A stretch of 6,141 nt of DNA from the NCBI RefSeq assembly GCF_034090345.1, contig NZ_JAXDSS010000108.1, positions 1 to 6,141 of the forward strand, read 5' to 3'. This document shows, in pieces, positions 6,015 to 6,141 of this stretch. Within the stretch, counting starts at the first letter, position 1. The number at the start of each line of letters is the position of its first letter. Below the pieces are notes generated by a model. That model was not told where the DNA came from, searched no databases, and worked only from the letters and a program-made list of their open reading frames with translations. Origin of the DNA: Peptoniphilus sp034090345 (GTDB lineage Bacteria; Bacillota; Clostridia; Tissierellales; Peptoniphilaceae). The position numbers were made by a program, and so were the translations under genes.

Positions 6015-6017
6015 ATA

Positions 6018-6140
6018 TTATTTAAGACCTTCGTAAAGAGTCCCTTCTTTTTAATAAAAAAATATATAAGCACAAAAAGCTGCTATATCACCCACTTCAG
6101 CTGCAGTAACAAAATGTATGATATTTTTAAATCTTATATA
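6018..6140 (-). pseudogene. Possible 3' end of a convergent minus-strand gene with an in-frame stop; partial, function unknown
   Basis: One minus-strand frame is open from the right edge (6140) to a TAA at 6053-6051; its peptide includes HFVTAAEVGDIAAFCAY. After that stop the same frame continues as KEGTLYEGLK and ends in TAA at 6020-6018, about ten bases before the bidirectional terminator. The other two minus-strand frames contain stops in this stretch. The second stop sits where a gene end is expected, so the first may be a nonsense mutation in a decaying gene. Equally, the gene may end at 6051, or the whole stretch may be non-coding. I do not recognise a family, and 30 codons is too little to prove coding. 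Confidence 0.3.
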
Positions 6141-6141
6141 T

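Noticed and set aside
1..6141. Mobile elements, CRISPR arrays, tRNA or rRNA genes
   Set aside because: No transposase-like reading frames, terminal inverted repeats, spaced direct repeats or tRNA cloverleaf sequences were visible; composition is uniform across the window.

Overview
The window is AT-rich chromosomal DNA from a low-GC Gram-positive anaerobe-like bacterium. Three things point to Firmicutes in the broad sense: strong GGAGG-type ribosome binding sites, a T-box leader on an aminoacyl-tRNA synthetase gene, and a yybP-ykoY manganese riboswitch with an intrinsic terminator. The pairing of a BioW-type biotin pathway with a YibE/F protein and a serS T-box would suit a Clostridia/Tissierellia-type organism. 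That placement is an inference; the sequence does not fix a genus. There is no sign of a mobile element, CRISPR array, tRNA or rRNA.

Layout, right to left, since most genes are on the minus strand. A divergent, AT-rich intergenic region around 4717-4859 carries a strong minus-strand promoter for serS and a weaker plus-strand promoter for a yibE/F-family membrane protein (4860-5975). serS (3216-4502) has a complete T-box leader with a UCC serine specifier, and it ends in an intrinsic terminator (3182-3209). Just beyond is a candidate BirA operator and promoter (3143-3174), followed by a tight three-gene operon: a small six-helix membrane protein in the position of bioX (2610-3104), bioW (1889-2608) and bioF (733-1902). 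No terminator is visible after bioF. Next comes a Mn2+-sensing yybP-ykoY riboswitch with a terminator (541-658), and then the N-terminal 173 codons of a P-type cation ATPase that runs off the left edge. On the right edge, a bidirectional terminator separates yibE/F from a short, open-ended minus-strand reading frame with an in-frame stop, possibly the tail of a broken gene.

How the parts work together: BioW activates pimelate to pimeloyl-CoA, and BioF condenses this with alanine to 8-amino-7-oxononanoate. The membrane protein ahead of them is the natural candidate for capturing external pimelate, possibly as the substrate-binding part of an ECF transporter. The gene order X-W-F matches the bioXWF operon described in Bacillus (Lysinibacillus) sphaericus. 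The later biotin genes bioA, bioD and bioB are not in the window. Three separate ligand-sensing control layers are packed in about 4 kb: tRNA-Ser (T-box), biotin (candidate BirA site) and manganese (riboswitch).
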